Shown: positions 55,690 through 64,000 of the stretch, one piece after another
Layout: each line of letters opens with the position of its first letter
How positions within the stretch are numbered: the stretch's first letter is position 1
Source of the DNA: Diphasiastrum complanatum
Taxonomy: Eukaryota > Streptophyta > Lycopodiopsida > Lycopodiales > Lycopodiaceae
NCBI GenBank assembly: GCA_029204225.1
Contig: CM055094.1
Coordinates: 62,820,442-62,884,441 of the forward strand
Direction of reading: 5' to 3'
DNA length: 64,000 nt
Translations under genes and position numbers: made by a program
Notes under the pieces: generated by a model
What the model was told of the DNA's origin: nothing
The model's input: the letters and a program-made list of their open reading frames with translations, nothing else
Databases searched by the model: none

Positions 55690-56817
55690 GTGTGCTTGCT
55701 CTTCAAAAGTCTTTATGGACTCAAGCAAGCACCAAGATCATGGTATTCAAGACTTAATTCTTTTCTTATCTCACTAGGATTTACTCTTAGTGACTATGAT
55801 CCTTCCATGTATCTAAAGTTTGTTGATAGCAATATTGTCATTCTTCTAATTTATGTTGATGACATTATTCTTTGTGGAAGTTGTATCAAGCTAGTTGATG
55901 AAACCAAGCTAGCACTTGGATGTGAGTTTAAAATGCAAGATCTAGGAGAGATGCATTACATCCTAGGCCTAGAAATTGATTTTTATGAAAATCATGTCTT
56001 TATATGCCAATCTAGATATGCTCACTCTATGTTGAAAAAATTCCATATGGAAAATTCTAAGAGCATAGATACTCCAATGGAGCAAATTGTAAAAGATCTT
56101 GATAAAGGTGATGAAAGATCCTTTGAGGACATCACACTTTTTAGGAGTCTTGTAGGCTCCTTGATTTGGCTTACAATTACTAGGCCCGATCTAAGTTTTT
56201 GTGTGCACAAATTGAGTCAATTTATACAAGATCCTAAGATCCATCATTGGAAGATGGCCAAGAGGATTCTAAGATATGTATCTTCATCTTGTGATTATGG
56301 TCTACTCTATAAAAGTGAAGATCTATCCATTATTGGCTACTCGGATTCGGACTTTGCAAGTGACAAGATGGTTCGAAAGTCTATTAGTGCATACACTATC
56401 TTTCTTGGAGGCAATCTAATATCTTGGCTTTCCAAAAAGCAAGATACTATATCTCTCTCTTCATGTGAGGCCGAGTACAAAGCACTCACTACAACTACCA
56501 AAGAAGTGCTTTGGTTCAAGAGGTTATTAATGGAGCTAAAGTGCATCAAGGAGGATGATCTACCAATGATCAAGTGTGATAACATCTCGGCCCAAGCTCT
56601 TGCCAATAATCCCATATTTCATGCAAGAAGCAAGCACATAGAAGTGGCACACCATTTTGTGAGAGAAAATCTTATTGGAGGAGAAATCTATTTGGAGCAT
56701 GTCAACTCGTCCTCTTATATTGCTGATCTACTCACCAAGCCTTTGAGCAAAAGTGCTTTCATCAAGCATAGATCTAATCTTGGAGTCATATCAAGATCAA
56801 TGCTCAAATCTTCATAG
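55690..56817 (+). CDS. F6 RT C-terminus and RNase H (open frame)
   Basis: Uninterrupted 375 codons: SLYGLKQAPRSWYSRLNSFL, IYVDDIILCGS (catalytic YVDD near 55855), DLGEMHYILGLEIDF, SDSDFASDKMVRKSISAYTI, SCEAEYKALTTTTKEVLW, CDNISAQALANNPIFHARSK and the end MLKSS at 56817. Only the upstream stop separates it from the rest of pol. It lies in the same phase as the preceding frame. Confidence 0.93.
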   Translation: MCLLFKSLYGLKQAPRSWYSRLNSFLISLGFTLSDYDPSMYLKFVDSNIVILLIYVDDIILCGSCIKLVDETKLALGCEFKMQDLGEMHYILGLEIDFYENHVFICQSRYAHSMLKKFHMENSKSIDTPMEQIVKDLDKGDERSFEDITLFRSLVGSLIWLTITRPDLSFCVHKLSQFIQDPKIHHWKMAKRILRYVSSSCDYGLLYKSEDLSIIGYSDSDFASDKMVRKSISAYTIFLGGNLISWLSKKQDTISLSSCEAEYKALTTTTKEVLWFKRLLMELKCIKEDDLPMIKCDNISAQALANNPIFHARSKHIEVAHHFVRENLIGGEIYLEHVNSSSYIADLLTKPLSKSAFIKHRSNLGVISRSMLKSS

Positions 56818-56825
56818 ATAATTTT

Positions 56826-56835
56826 TTAGGAGGAG
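56826..56835 (+). promoter_or_regulatory. F6 polypurine tract
   Basis: TTTAGGAGGAG-like purine run directly before the TGTGAAG start of the 3' LTR. Confidence 0.8.
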
Positions 56836-57572
56836 TGTGAAGAATTGAAAAAGATTATCTATGTTAGATATAGGGGTCTTATGTTTTTTACATCAAGCAT
56901 CTAGGTGTAGGATGTTGATAGGAATAAATTTGGCATAGATGGCAAATTATGCATTTCCACTTGTAATGCCACTATTGAGCCAAAATAGAGTAAGAGGCTA
57001 AACACATGCCAATTAGAGTGTAGACAAGTGTAAAGCTTTTTTTTGATGAATTCCAAGAGGTCCAATAGGATTTAGAGGTGGAACCTTGTGAGGTCCAATA
57101 GGAAATTGAGGTGTGCTTGAATATAGTCCAATAGAATTAAGAGGTGCATGGATCAATGGTCCAATAGGATCAAGAGGTGACAAAGTATGGTCCAATCATA
57201 GTTAAGCATAGTGGTAGCTCGTGGATCTACTAGTATCATTGTACTCCTCATTTTGGATCTAATTGATTTGGTGATTTCATGGATTTTGTGAGTTATTGAA
57301 TTTCTAGCTTTCTCTCTCTACCCGAGAGCTCATGATGTTTTCTCTCTCTCTACCCGAGGAGAGCAGCTTGTTTTTACTTAGATTATTTTTTGAATACTTC
57401 CCACACGTGTGAGTGAGAGTTGGAAGTGATTGAATGCATGTAGTAGTGTGTTTTTGCCATAGAATCAAAGATAGATCTTGAATCTCAATCTAGTCTTGAT
57501 CTTGGTGCATCTACACACCTTAGGAGATCACAAGTACATGTAGTGGACAATCCACACGTGTGAAATTCAACA
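56836..57572 (+). repeat. F6 3' LTR
   Basis: 737 bp, TGTGAAGAATTG to GAAATTCAACA. The five CCAAT motifs recur at 57059, 57092, 57125, 57158 and 57189. The flank aaatg at 57573-57577 is the 3' target duplication. Confidence 0.95.
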
Positions 57573-57889
57573 AAATGGAGTTTGGAGGTGACGTCTCTGA
57601 TATCGTAGAGGGTTGCTAGGATGTCCCATGCATCCTTGGTAGTCTAAACAGCACGTATGTGACTGATTTGATTATCTTTGATGTTGAGACTAATCATGGC
57701 AAAAGCCTTGCCATCTTTCAGTTTCCATTTGGTGATGATGGTTGCATCACCTTCCGGTTTAACTTTTGTGCCATCAACGATGTTCCACAGTTCCTTGGCT
57801 AGTAGTATGACCTTCATTTGGAACTTCCAGAGATGGTAGTTACTCCCATCGAGTCTGTCGATTAGAGAATAACTAGTAGATGGATCCAT
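57573..57889 (-). pseudogene. F3d gag, N-terminal part
   Basis: Starts at ATG 57889: MDPSTSYSLIDRLDGSNYHL, WKFQMKVILLAKELWNIVDG and KDGKAFAMISLNIKDNQISH. A TAG at 57644-57646 follows in AVQTTKDAW-like sequence. Together with 50801-51332 it makes the F3 Gag that the F6 insertion split. Confidence 0.9.
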
Positions 57890-58027
57890 CTGTTGAGCGA
57901 GATCGTTGGTAGAAACAACGATTTCATGATATTATTGGTCGCGTGCTTGCTAGAACGTCTTGATAGAAACAAGACTTGATAATCCGCAGACAATGTGCAG
58001 ATTACTGAACAACCCGCTCTGATACCA
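57890..58027 (-). promoter_or_regulatory. F3d leader and PBS
   Basis: TGGTATCAGAGC on the minus strand (58016-58027) directly follows the LTR end. A 126-bp leader leads to the gag ATG at 57889. Confidence 0.9.
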
Positions 58028-58300
58028 TGTTGAAAATCGGCGGCATTGTCAATGGAAACTAGGAGCGAGCGTTGTGTGTAGGATCGGAAGCACAACAGAC
58101 AGTAGCGGAATGGTCAAATTGAATGATTCAGACAAATACGCAAATGAACGATACAGTAGTGAGACTAAGAATTTGCACTCTGATTAATATCAACAATGAG
58201 TACAATTGCTTAAGTAATAACTTCAGCTTACAGTCGTTGAGCGTGATAACGTTGGCTACAAAAGGATTGATCAGATTAAGAATTATCAGAAGAAATTTTC
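58028..58300 (-). repeat. F3d 5' LTR, 3' end portion
   Basis: Minus-strand match to the last part of the F3c LTR (33306-33697): both read, in their own orientation, ttattactt(c)aagcaattgtactc-like and gatattaatcagagtgcaa. It ends CCGATTTTCAACA at the PBS. The upstream LTR part is lost or too diverged beyond about 58300. Confidence 0.8.
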
Positions 58301-59727
58301 TGATGAAGGTTCTAGGATTGATATCCAATAAAATATCTACAACAACCTTTTGTTGCAGTTATTACAACCGCCTCATTATAGTTAATGCATGTACAAAGTT
58401 GAGACTCAGCATTTTTATTGACTTGAGTGTATTTTTACATAGAAAATGGTAATTGTTCCATGTATTTCTATAGAATATCAGAATGTGCGAGCAAAACTAC
58501 AAACTATTCAATTAGCTTTCATACTAAACAAGTATTTACAATGAGCTGAAGGATCTCAAAAGGAAAAATGAGGTGAGTAGAAGTATGAGTAACTCCAACA
58601 TCCTTGTGTTTCATTTAGAATAAAAAAAAAAAGACAAGAAATTACCTTAGATGCCTCTAAGATGATTGAAGATTTATTGCATCAACCCCAATCAAATCAA
58701 AAATATTAATCTGATGTATATTTACATCCCAAATAATAATAAAAAGTACAAACTAGGAACATAATATTCTAATGAAGATATGCCAAAAGAATGATAACTA
58801 CTAGATACTTTCATTCTACAAAATTAGACCCAAAAAGATCTAGCTATATAAAAGCATGATTCTTTTGTTTAACCTCTATTGTAGATTTGAGTATCTATCT
58901 AGATGAAAACAATGTAGTACTTCTACAGAAATGAGTTTATATGACATTCAAATAATCTACCTTGACATATTCATGTTGAATATAGCGTTTCTCACACGAT
59001 TTGTGAAATTTCCAACAATGAAAATACAAGCATTAAGTCCAATTTAGACCTTAATGATATAACTATATGCACAAAGCAAATTACCTAAACTTGAAGATAG
59101 TTGTCCTCCAAACGAATAAAAGGAGTTCAATAAAATAATTTCTATTTCTAGGTGAATTAAATAGCCAAGTGTGACTAGAACAAGTTAAATTCGACATTTA
59201 AAAAGTGCGCAGAAATATTATTACATAAAAAATGTGTTTAGATGATTCAAAAGGCAGATGTGTTCTTGAAGTTGAAGAATGGGCTAAAAGCAATGGAATG
59301 AACTCATTTTTTAAAGTTCTTGCACTTTTCATTAGAATACTATGAAGAGGTCACTTTACTTTATTGCAACACATGTGCATACACACAAAGTGCATTTTCT
59401 CAAAATCATACCATCATCTATAAGAATATATATCAACTTTTAACTAGAGTATCACTTTTATCAAGATAAAATGCCTTCTTGTCAACCTCTATGTACATAG
59501 TTGATTTCCACCAAAGGGTATTCTCATTTCACGTGCAACTTAAATGTTGGCCAATGACCTTGCACATAAATGTGAATATCACTATATCCTCCTAGTATTA
59601 ATTTTAATATGAAAGCACTCTTTACATGATTTGGTGTTCCTAGAAAGTATTTAAATTTTTGGTATGGTATGATGAAATAGGTGAATAAAATTTGAGGAAA
59701 GCCAAGTTTGGTATTGCTCAAGAGCAT
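58301..59727. other. AT-rich intergenic DNA
   Basis: No gene, repeat or retroelement motif is recognised. Composition is strongly AT-rich. At 59687-59690 an aaaa run would give a pol III TTTT terminator for the tRNA gene on the minus strand. Confidence 0.5.
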
Positions 59728-59799
59728 TCCGTTGCCGGGACTTGAACCCGGGTCGCTCGGGTGAGAGCCGAGTATCCTAACCATCTAGACTACAACGGA
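59728..59799 (-). tRNA. tRNA-Glu (anticodon CTC)
   Basis: The 72-nt gene folds as a standard tRNA. Acceptor stems are TCCGTTG and CAACGGA. The D region GTCTAGATGGTTAGGAT carries the A box. The anticodon arm is CTCGG-CTCTCAC-CCGAG, giving anticodon CTC. The T arm CCGGGTTCAAGTCCCGG carries the B box GGTTCAAGTCC. It differs from the usual plant tRNA-Glu at a few loop bases. CAACA directly upstream fits the CAA start motif of plant tRNA genes. No intron. CCA is not encoded. A TTTT lies about 38 nt downstream. Confidence 0.95.
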
Positions 59800-61315
59800 T
59801 GTTGAGATTCAAACATATTAGATTAACCTTGTGCAAATGTTATATGTTATCTCAAACTAAAGGCAAAATTTAAAATCAAGTCTTCTTGATATTTTGAACA
59901 AATTATCTCCTTTTTAATGGATTTGGTAGCCGATGTGTAACAAAGTGATCATATACTTTATGTTAGCCAAGAACATTTTATATGTTATTATGGATAAGAT
60001 GTATAACCTCCTAAGAGGTGCTCTAGCTAGTACAAAAGAGAGAGGTTAGGAAGATTTTGATTGATCAATCTTTCAATTTACTTATATTCGACTCTAGAAA
60101 AGGTGTTAACAATGCAATAGTGTATTGTAGAGTAGCATCGCATGGGCAATCAAACCAAACATTGAAAATTTTCTTGCATATAAAGGACCACCAAATTGGC
60201 ATAGTAAACATCAACTGATTCTTCCAAGGTCCAAGTGAGACTAGCAAGTTAGTGGCCAACCTACAAATCGTCATTATTCCTTTCAATTTCTACATTGACG
60301 ATCGTTGTTGCACTCTCTTCACTTTGTATGGCCAATTCACCTGCCAAGCTTTGTGAGAGGTAGTTGTGAGAGGCTCTTAGGACCACTATGAAGTGAATGA
60401 CTTTTTATTGAATAGATCATTTCAAGTGCAATAACTTAGAGCTTGTTGTCAAAATGTCCTATGTAAGTTGGCAAGGCCCCTATTTGTTTTAAGGTGTTTA
60501 GATATGACTTCGTTAGGTCCTCCTCTAGTTCTACTTTCTCATCATGTTGACAACCCCCTTGATTAGATGCCTCCCTTTTAATACTATCAAATACTTCTGT
60601 AGCAACTACTATATATGTTTATTAAGTGGTTATGGGCACAAGCTCCATGAGTATTCTTGTTGTTGGCGATTGAAGCAACAAAAGAAACTTCCCACGATTT
60701 ATGAGCTATTGTTGTAGCAAGCTTACAAGCCAGAGTTGTCACTTCTTTAAAACATTGCTCTCCACTTGCACCTTGGTTACCAAATCCATGACTTACGCAA
60801 AAAAAATTATACTCTTGGAGGCCTAATTTGCATTTGGGATTGAGTTGCTTCTTGAGAATTAACTTGAGCTCAATCTTGAAGCATTGAGTAATTTCGGTGT
60901 CGTTTAGAAAATAGGGACTACAAGCATCGACTCATAGTCACAAACCATTTCAACTACCCAAATAGTATTTCATGGACATGTAGTTGTCTACAGTTCACCT
61001 TGTCCATGTCTACAATCGGGTCAAAAAGTAATGTGTCTTGTCTACTTTTTGTTGGAGAAAAAATCAAAATCTAGAATTAAAAAAAAAATTGTCTAAGGCA
61101 AAAATATTGGGCTCCCCAACATTAACCTTGGAGTCTATTTTGACTATTAAGTTTAACTTCAAGTAACGAGTAGTTTGCAGTCACTTTGATTTAAAGTATT
61201 ACTCTCCTACTAGAAGTTTGAGACAACCATTAAAGATAGCTAAGTGATAAGTGTCAGAGATGGCTGCTGTTATCCTTCAATCAGAGGCCTAATTACTTCT
61301 TAACATGGAAATAGG
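59800..61315. other. Intergenic DNA, no recognised gene
   Basis: AT-rich to mixed DNA. Short frames, such as minus 60065-60286, show no family motif. Nothing else is recognised. Confidence 0.5.
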
Positions 61316-62072
61316 AAATATTTGTTGGTTATTGTTCTTCAAGAAAAGCTTATAGGATCTATTTAATCTCTACTAAAAGGGTTGTAATTAGTAGAGATGT
61401 AATTTCTCATGAAGGAAAATTTTTCAAGCTAGATGTAGCACCCACAAGTTTGCTTGATCAAGCATCTTCACTACCTCAAAATGCTCAAGTCATTTACGAA
61501 GATGGCCCAAGACTTGGCGAGGAATCCTATGTCTCCAACAATATCTTTTGGAAGCAAATCCGAGCCTTTGAGGCTCACACACTTTTCTTACTTCAATGCT
61601 TGATGAACCAACTTGCTATGAATATGCATGTAAATCAAAAAGTTGGATGAATGTTATGTAAGTGGAGTATGATGCTCTCATGGAGAATCATACTTGGGAG
61701 CTTGTTGATCTTCCTCAAGGGAAGAAACCACTTGATTGCAAGTGGGTGTATAGATTCAAGTATAATCAAGATGGATCAATAAACAAGTATAAAGCTAGAC
61801 TTACAACAAAAGGTTTTCTGCAAACCAAAGGCATTGATTATGATGAAACTTTTGCTCATGTGGCTAAGCTAGTTACAATAATATTGATCATTAGTCTTGC
61901 TACTACTTTCAATTGGAAGCTATTTCAACTTGATGTTACAAATGCCTTCCTCAATGGCTACTTGGAGGAAGAGATCTACATGAAGCAACCCGAGGGCTTC
62001 ATCAAGGAGGAGCTCGAAGAAAAAGCTTGTTTTTTGAAAAAGAGTCTCTATGGACTCAAGCAAGCACCTTGA
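61316..62072 (+). pseudogene. F7 integrase C-terminus and RT
   Basis: Begins in SSRKAYRIYLISTKRVVISR of the integrase C-terminal part, then RT from about 61650: VEYDALMENHTWELVDLPQG, CKWVYRFKYNQDGSINKYKA, FQLDVTNAFLNGYLEEEIYM and SLYGLKQAP. A TGA at 62070-62072 replaces Arg of APRAWY. Upstream element parts are missing. Confidence 0.88.
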
Positions 62073-63065
62073 GCATGGTACTCTAGGCTAAACTCTTTTC
62101 TTATCTCCATCAATTTTGTTTTGAATTCATATGGTCCATCATTGTACATAAGATTTCATGATGGAAAGATCATTGTACTTGTATTGTATGTTGATAACAT
62201 TATTTTAAGTGGAAATGATCTAGTGGAATAAGAGATGTAAAGATTGCTCTATCTAAAGAGTTTAGGATTGTTGATTTCGGCCTATTGCACTTCATTCTAG
62301 GATTGGATTTTTGCTTCATATGTCAATCTAAATATGCTAAGTCCATCCTGGTTAGATTTGGAATGAAGAATTGTAAAGGCATTGAGACTCCAATGGAGCG
62401 AAATGTAAAAGAATCTGTTAGTGATGATGAAGCATTCTTTGAGGACATCACTCTTTATAGAAGGCTTACAGGCTCCTTAATTTATTTACTTATAACTAGA
62501 CCTGATCTTAGTTATAGTGTTGGAAAGTTAAGCCAATATATGCAATTTCCTCTTGAGTCACATTGGAAAATGGCTAAAAGAGTCCTAAGATATATCTCAT
62601 CAACTAGGAATTTTGGTATACCCTACAAAGGAACTAATCTTGGCTTAAGAGCCTATAGTGACTCGGATTTTGCAGGTGACAAAGTGGAACGAAAGTCTAC
62701 TAGTGCATTTGCTACATTTATGTGTGATGGAGTGGTACCATGGCTTTCAAAGAAGCAAGATACTATTTCATTGTCTTCAACCAAATCCAAGTATAAGGCA
62801 TTGACATCAACATGCAAGGAGGTCTTATGGCTCAAGAGGTTATTGGTGGAACTTCATGTCATGGAGGCCGAGGAGGTACCTACAATCTATTGTGATAGCC
62901 AATCAGCCCAATCATTTGCAACCAATCCTACATTTTATGCAAGGAGCAAGCATATCGAAATTGCTCATCATTTTGTGAGGGAGGAGGTGCAAGCCAAAGA
63001 GATCAAACTCCAACACGTGTCTTCATCAAGTTAATTAGCTGATTTGTTCACTAAATCCTTGCCTT
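62073..63065 (+). pseudogene. F7 RT C-terminus and RNase H
   Basis: AWYSRLNSFLIS is followed by LYVDNIILSGND, in which the second catalytic Asp of YVDD is Asn (near 62190). After frame breaks near 62230 an open frame from 62285 reads HFILGLDFCFICQSKYAKSI, ITRPDLSYSVGKLSQ, SDSDFAGDKVERKSTSAF, CDSQSAQSFATNPTFYARSK. A TAA at 63032-63034 replaces Gln in SSSQLADL. It ends within FTKSLPL, where the F8 LTR begins. Confidence 0.88.
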
Positions 63066-63765
63066 TGTGAAGAATTGCCAAAAATTGGCAAATCTAGCTT
63101 GATCAAAAACCATGTAGAATAGTGTAAATTGTGTACACAAGTGGGTCCCACACATGTGAGGCCATGATGCCACGTGGGAAACCCATCCTAATGTAGGTTA
63201 GGTCAAGTCAAAAGAGTTGGTCATGTCTATTTGGTGGTCATCCCTACTTTATAGGACCTACACCTAAGTTTAAGGTGAAAATTTGACCAACTAGCTACCT
63301 ACCAAGCATTACTCTAGGATCTAGGCTAGGGTTTCATTTTAGGGCAAGAAGGGTGAGTTAACTTCCTTATTACATGCTGGAAATCCACCTAACTTCAAGA
63401 AGGAAGTCGAATTTGCTATGTATTCCAAGCTCCCATACTGAGAAGATAGAAAATTTTTGGAGCTCATTGGCAATCTCAAGCTAGTTCACTATGTACCTTG
63501 AGTTTCTGTGATCCAAATGCAACCAAATCAATTTCTACTTGTTTCTCAGGTTGAAGGCCGTACTACAGCCTGTAGTACACACATGTGGGCTTGGATCTCA
63601 ATGTTGATCAATGCTTTTGATTGTGAATGCTTGTTTTTGTCAAATTGCCAATGTAGATCAACTTTTTTGTGTCTAGTTTTTTGATAGATTGTTAGGCAAG
63701 CATCTAATCACTCTTGTGGATCTTTTGTAGATACATTTATGGTCCTAAAGTACAGTAATTTCACA
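63066..63765 (+). repeat. F8 5' LTR
   Basis: TGTGAAGAATTGCC to CAGTAATTTCACA, 700 bp, followed by a copia PBS. The start is like that of the F6 LTR but the interior differs. It is inserted at the end of the F7 RNase H. The 3' end of the element is outside the window. Confidence 0.82.
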
Positions 63766-64000
63766 TGATATCAGAGCCAAGTACAAGAGCATAAGCCATT
63801 GATCTAATGCAAATCCATTTTTAGCAAGTTTTGGTGCTAAAACCTAGTATTGAGAGCTAGAATCTTGATTTTGGTGAGGAGATTTGATCCCGAAATTGGT
63901 AGGGGTCCAAATCTGTACTATCCACATGTGTGGGCACCTCTGGACTTGCATTTAATGCATGGTATTCATTTGATCCAAAACTATTCAATTTGTGAGCTTT
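63766..64000 (+). promoter_or_regulatory. F8 PBS and partial leader
   Basis: TGATATCAGAGCC at 63766-63778 is the initiator-Met tRNA site with one change. The leader continues to the window edge without a gag start. Confidence 0.85.

Larger units (their letters stand above)
51328..57577 (+). mobile_element. Copia F6: complete, nearly intact element
   Basis: The 6240-bp element (51333-57572) has both LTRs, PBS, gag-pol order Gag-PR-IN-RT-RH and PPT, and is bounded by the 5-bp duplication aaatg. Its reading frame has three stops and one frameshift. It splits the gag of the older F3d element in the opposite orientation, so it inserted later. Confidence 0.95.

Noticed and set aside
59524-59784. 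Minus-strand 86-codon frame
   Set aside because: Its start overlaps the tRNA-Glu gene and it has no protein family signal.
60065-60286. Minus-strand 73-codon frame
   Set aside because: No flanking frame, motif or splice signal supports it.

Overview
The window is plant nuclear DNA that consists almost entirely of retrotransposons. The evidence is a run of Ty1/copia and Ty3/gypsy elements with plant-type primer-binding sites (TGGTATCAGAGC for initiator Met tRNA in the copias, TTGGCGCC-like in the gypsies), GT-AG introns, a plant-type tRNA-Glu gene, a tRNA-related SINE with a poly(A) tail, and the first exon of a plant-type GH38 alpha-mannosidase. High AT content, old nested elements and an exon followed by more than 7 kb of non-coding DNA suit a large plant genome, possibly a gymnosperm, but nothing here fixes the species.

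Layout, with families numbered for this window only. 1-7136: copia F1 (+), 5' LTR cut by the window edge, internal 1162-bp tandem duplication, complete 3' LTR. 7137-11835: exon 1 of an alpha-mannosidase gene (-) and its upstream DNA, which holds direct duplications, a long near-perfect hairpin, GC-rich inverted repeats and a foldback element. 11836-16677: purine-rich direct repeats and copia F2 (-), truncated in RT. 16678-20690: copia F3a (+), whose Gag is fused in frame to an unrelated coiled coil. 20700-21755: gypsy LTR with PBS (-). 21870-23388: copia F3b (+) 3' end. 23389-26300: no recognised gene. 26300-27925: decayed coiled-coil gene (-). 28626-30362: unrecognised gene (+) with a clear 85-bp intron.

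30513-33697: copia F3c (+) with full 3' LTR. 33698-34656: F2 leader and LTR remnant (-). 34690-39004: copia F4 (-), interrupted by an inverted F1 LTR and by an unassigned 0.8-kb segment with a 201-bp tandem repeat. 39029-40600: 0.6-kb direct duplication, one copy carrying a SINE. 40650-41760: scrambled copia remnant (-). 42770-49635: copia F5 (+), split by a gypsy element (43767-about 48185) whose RT is inverted relative to its Gag and protease. 49635-58300: copia F3d (-), split by the youngest element, copia F6 (51333-57572, +), which has near-identical LTRs and a 5-bp target duplication. 58300-61310: AT-rich DNA with a tRNA-Glu(CTC) gene (-). 61316-63065: copia F7 (+) remnant. 63066-64000: LTR, PBS and leader of a further copia (F8) that runs off the window.

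No autonomous element looks intact: every polyprotein carries stops or frameshifts, and most stops fit C-to-T change in CAG, CAA, CGA or, on the other strand, TGG codons. The loci most likely to be functional host genes are the tRNA-Glu and the mannosidase exon. The most interesting unexplained items are the spliced unknown gene at 28.6-30.4 kb, repeated LTR/PBS junctions in two copia families, a 33-bp-phased CCAAT array in the F6 LTR, and the hairpins upstream of the mannosidase.
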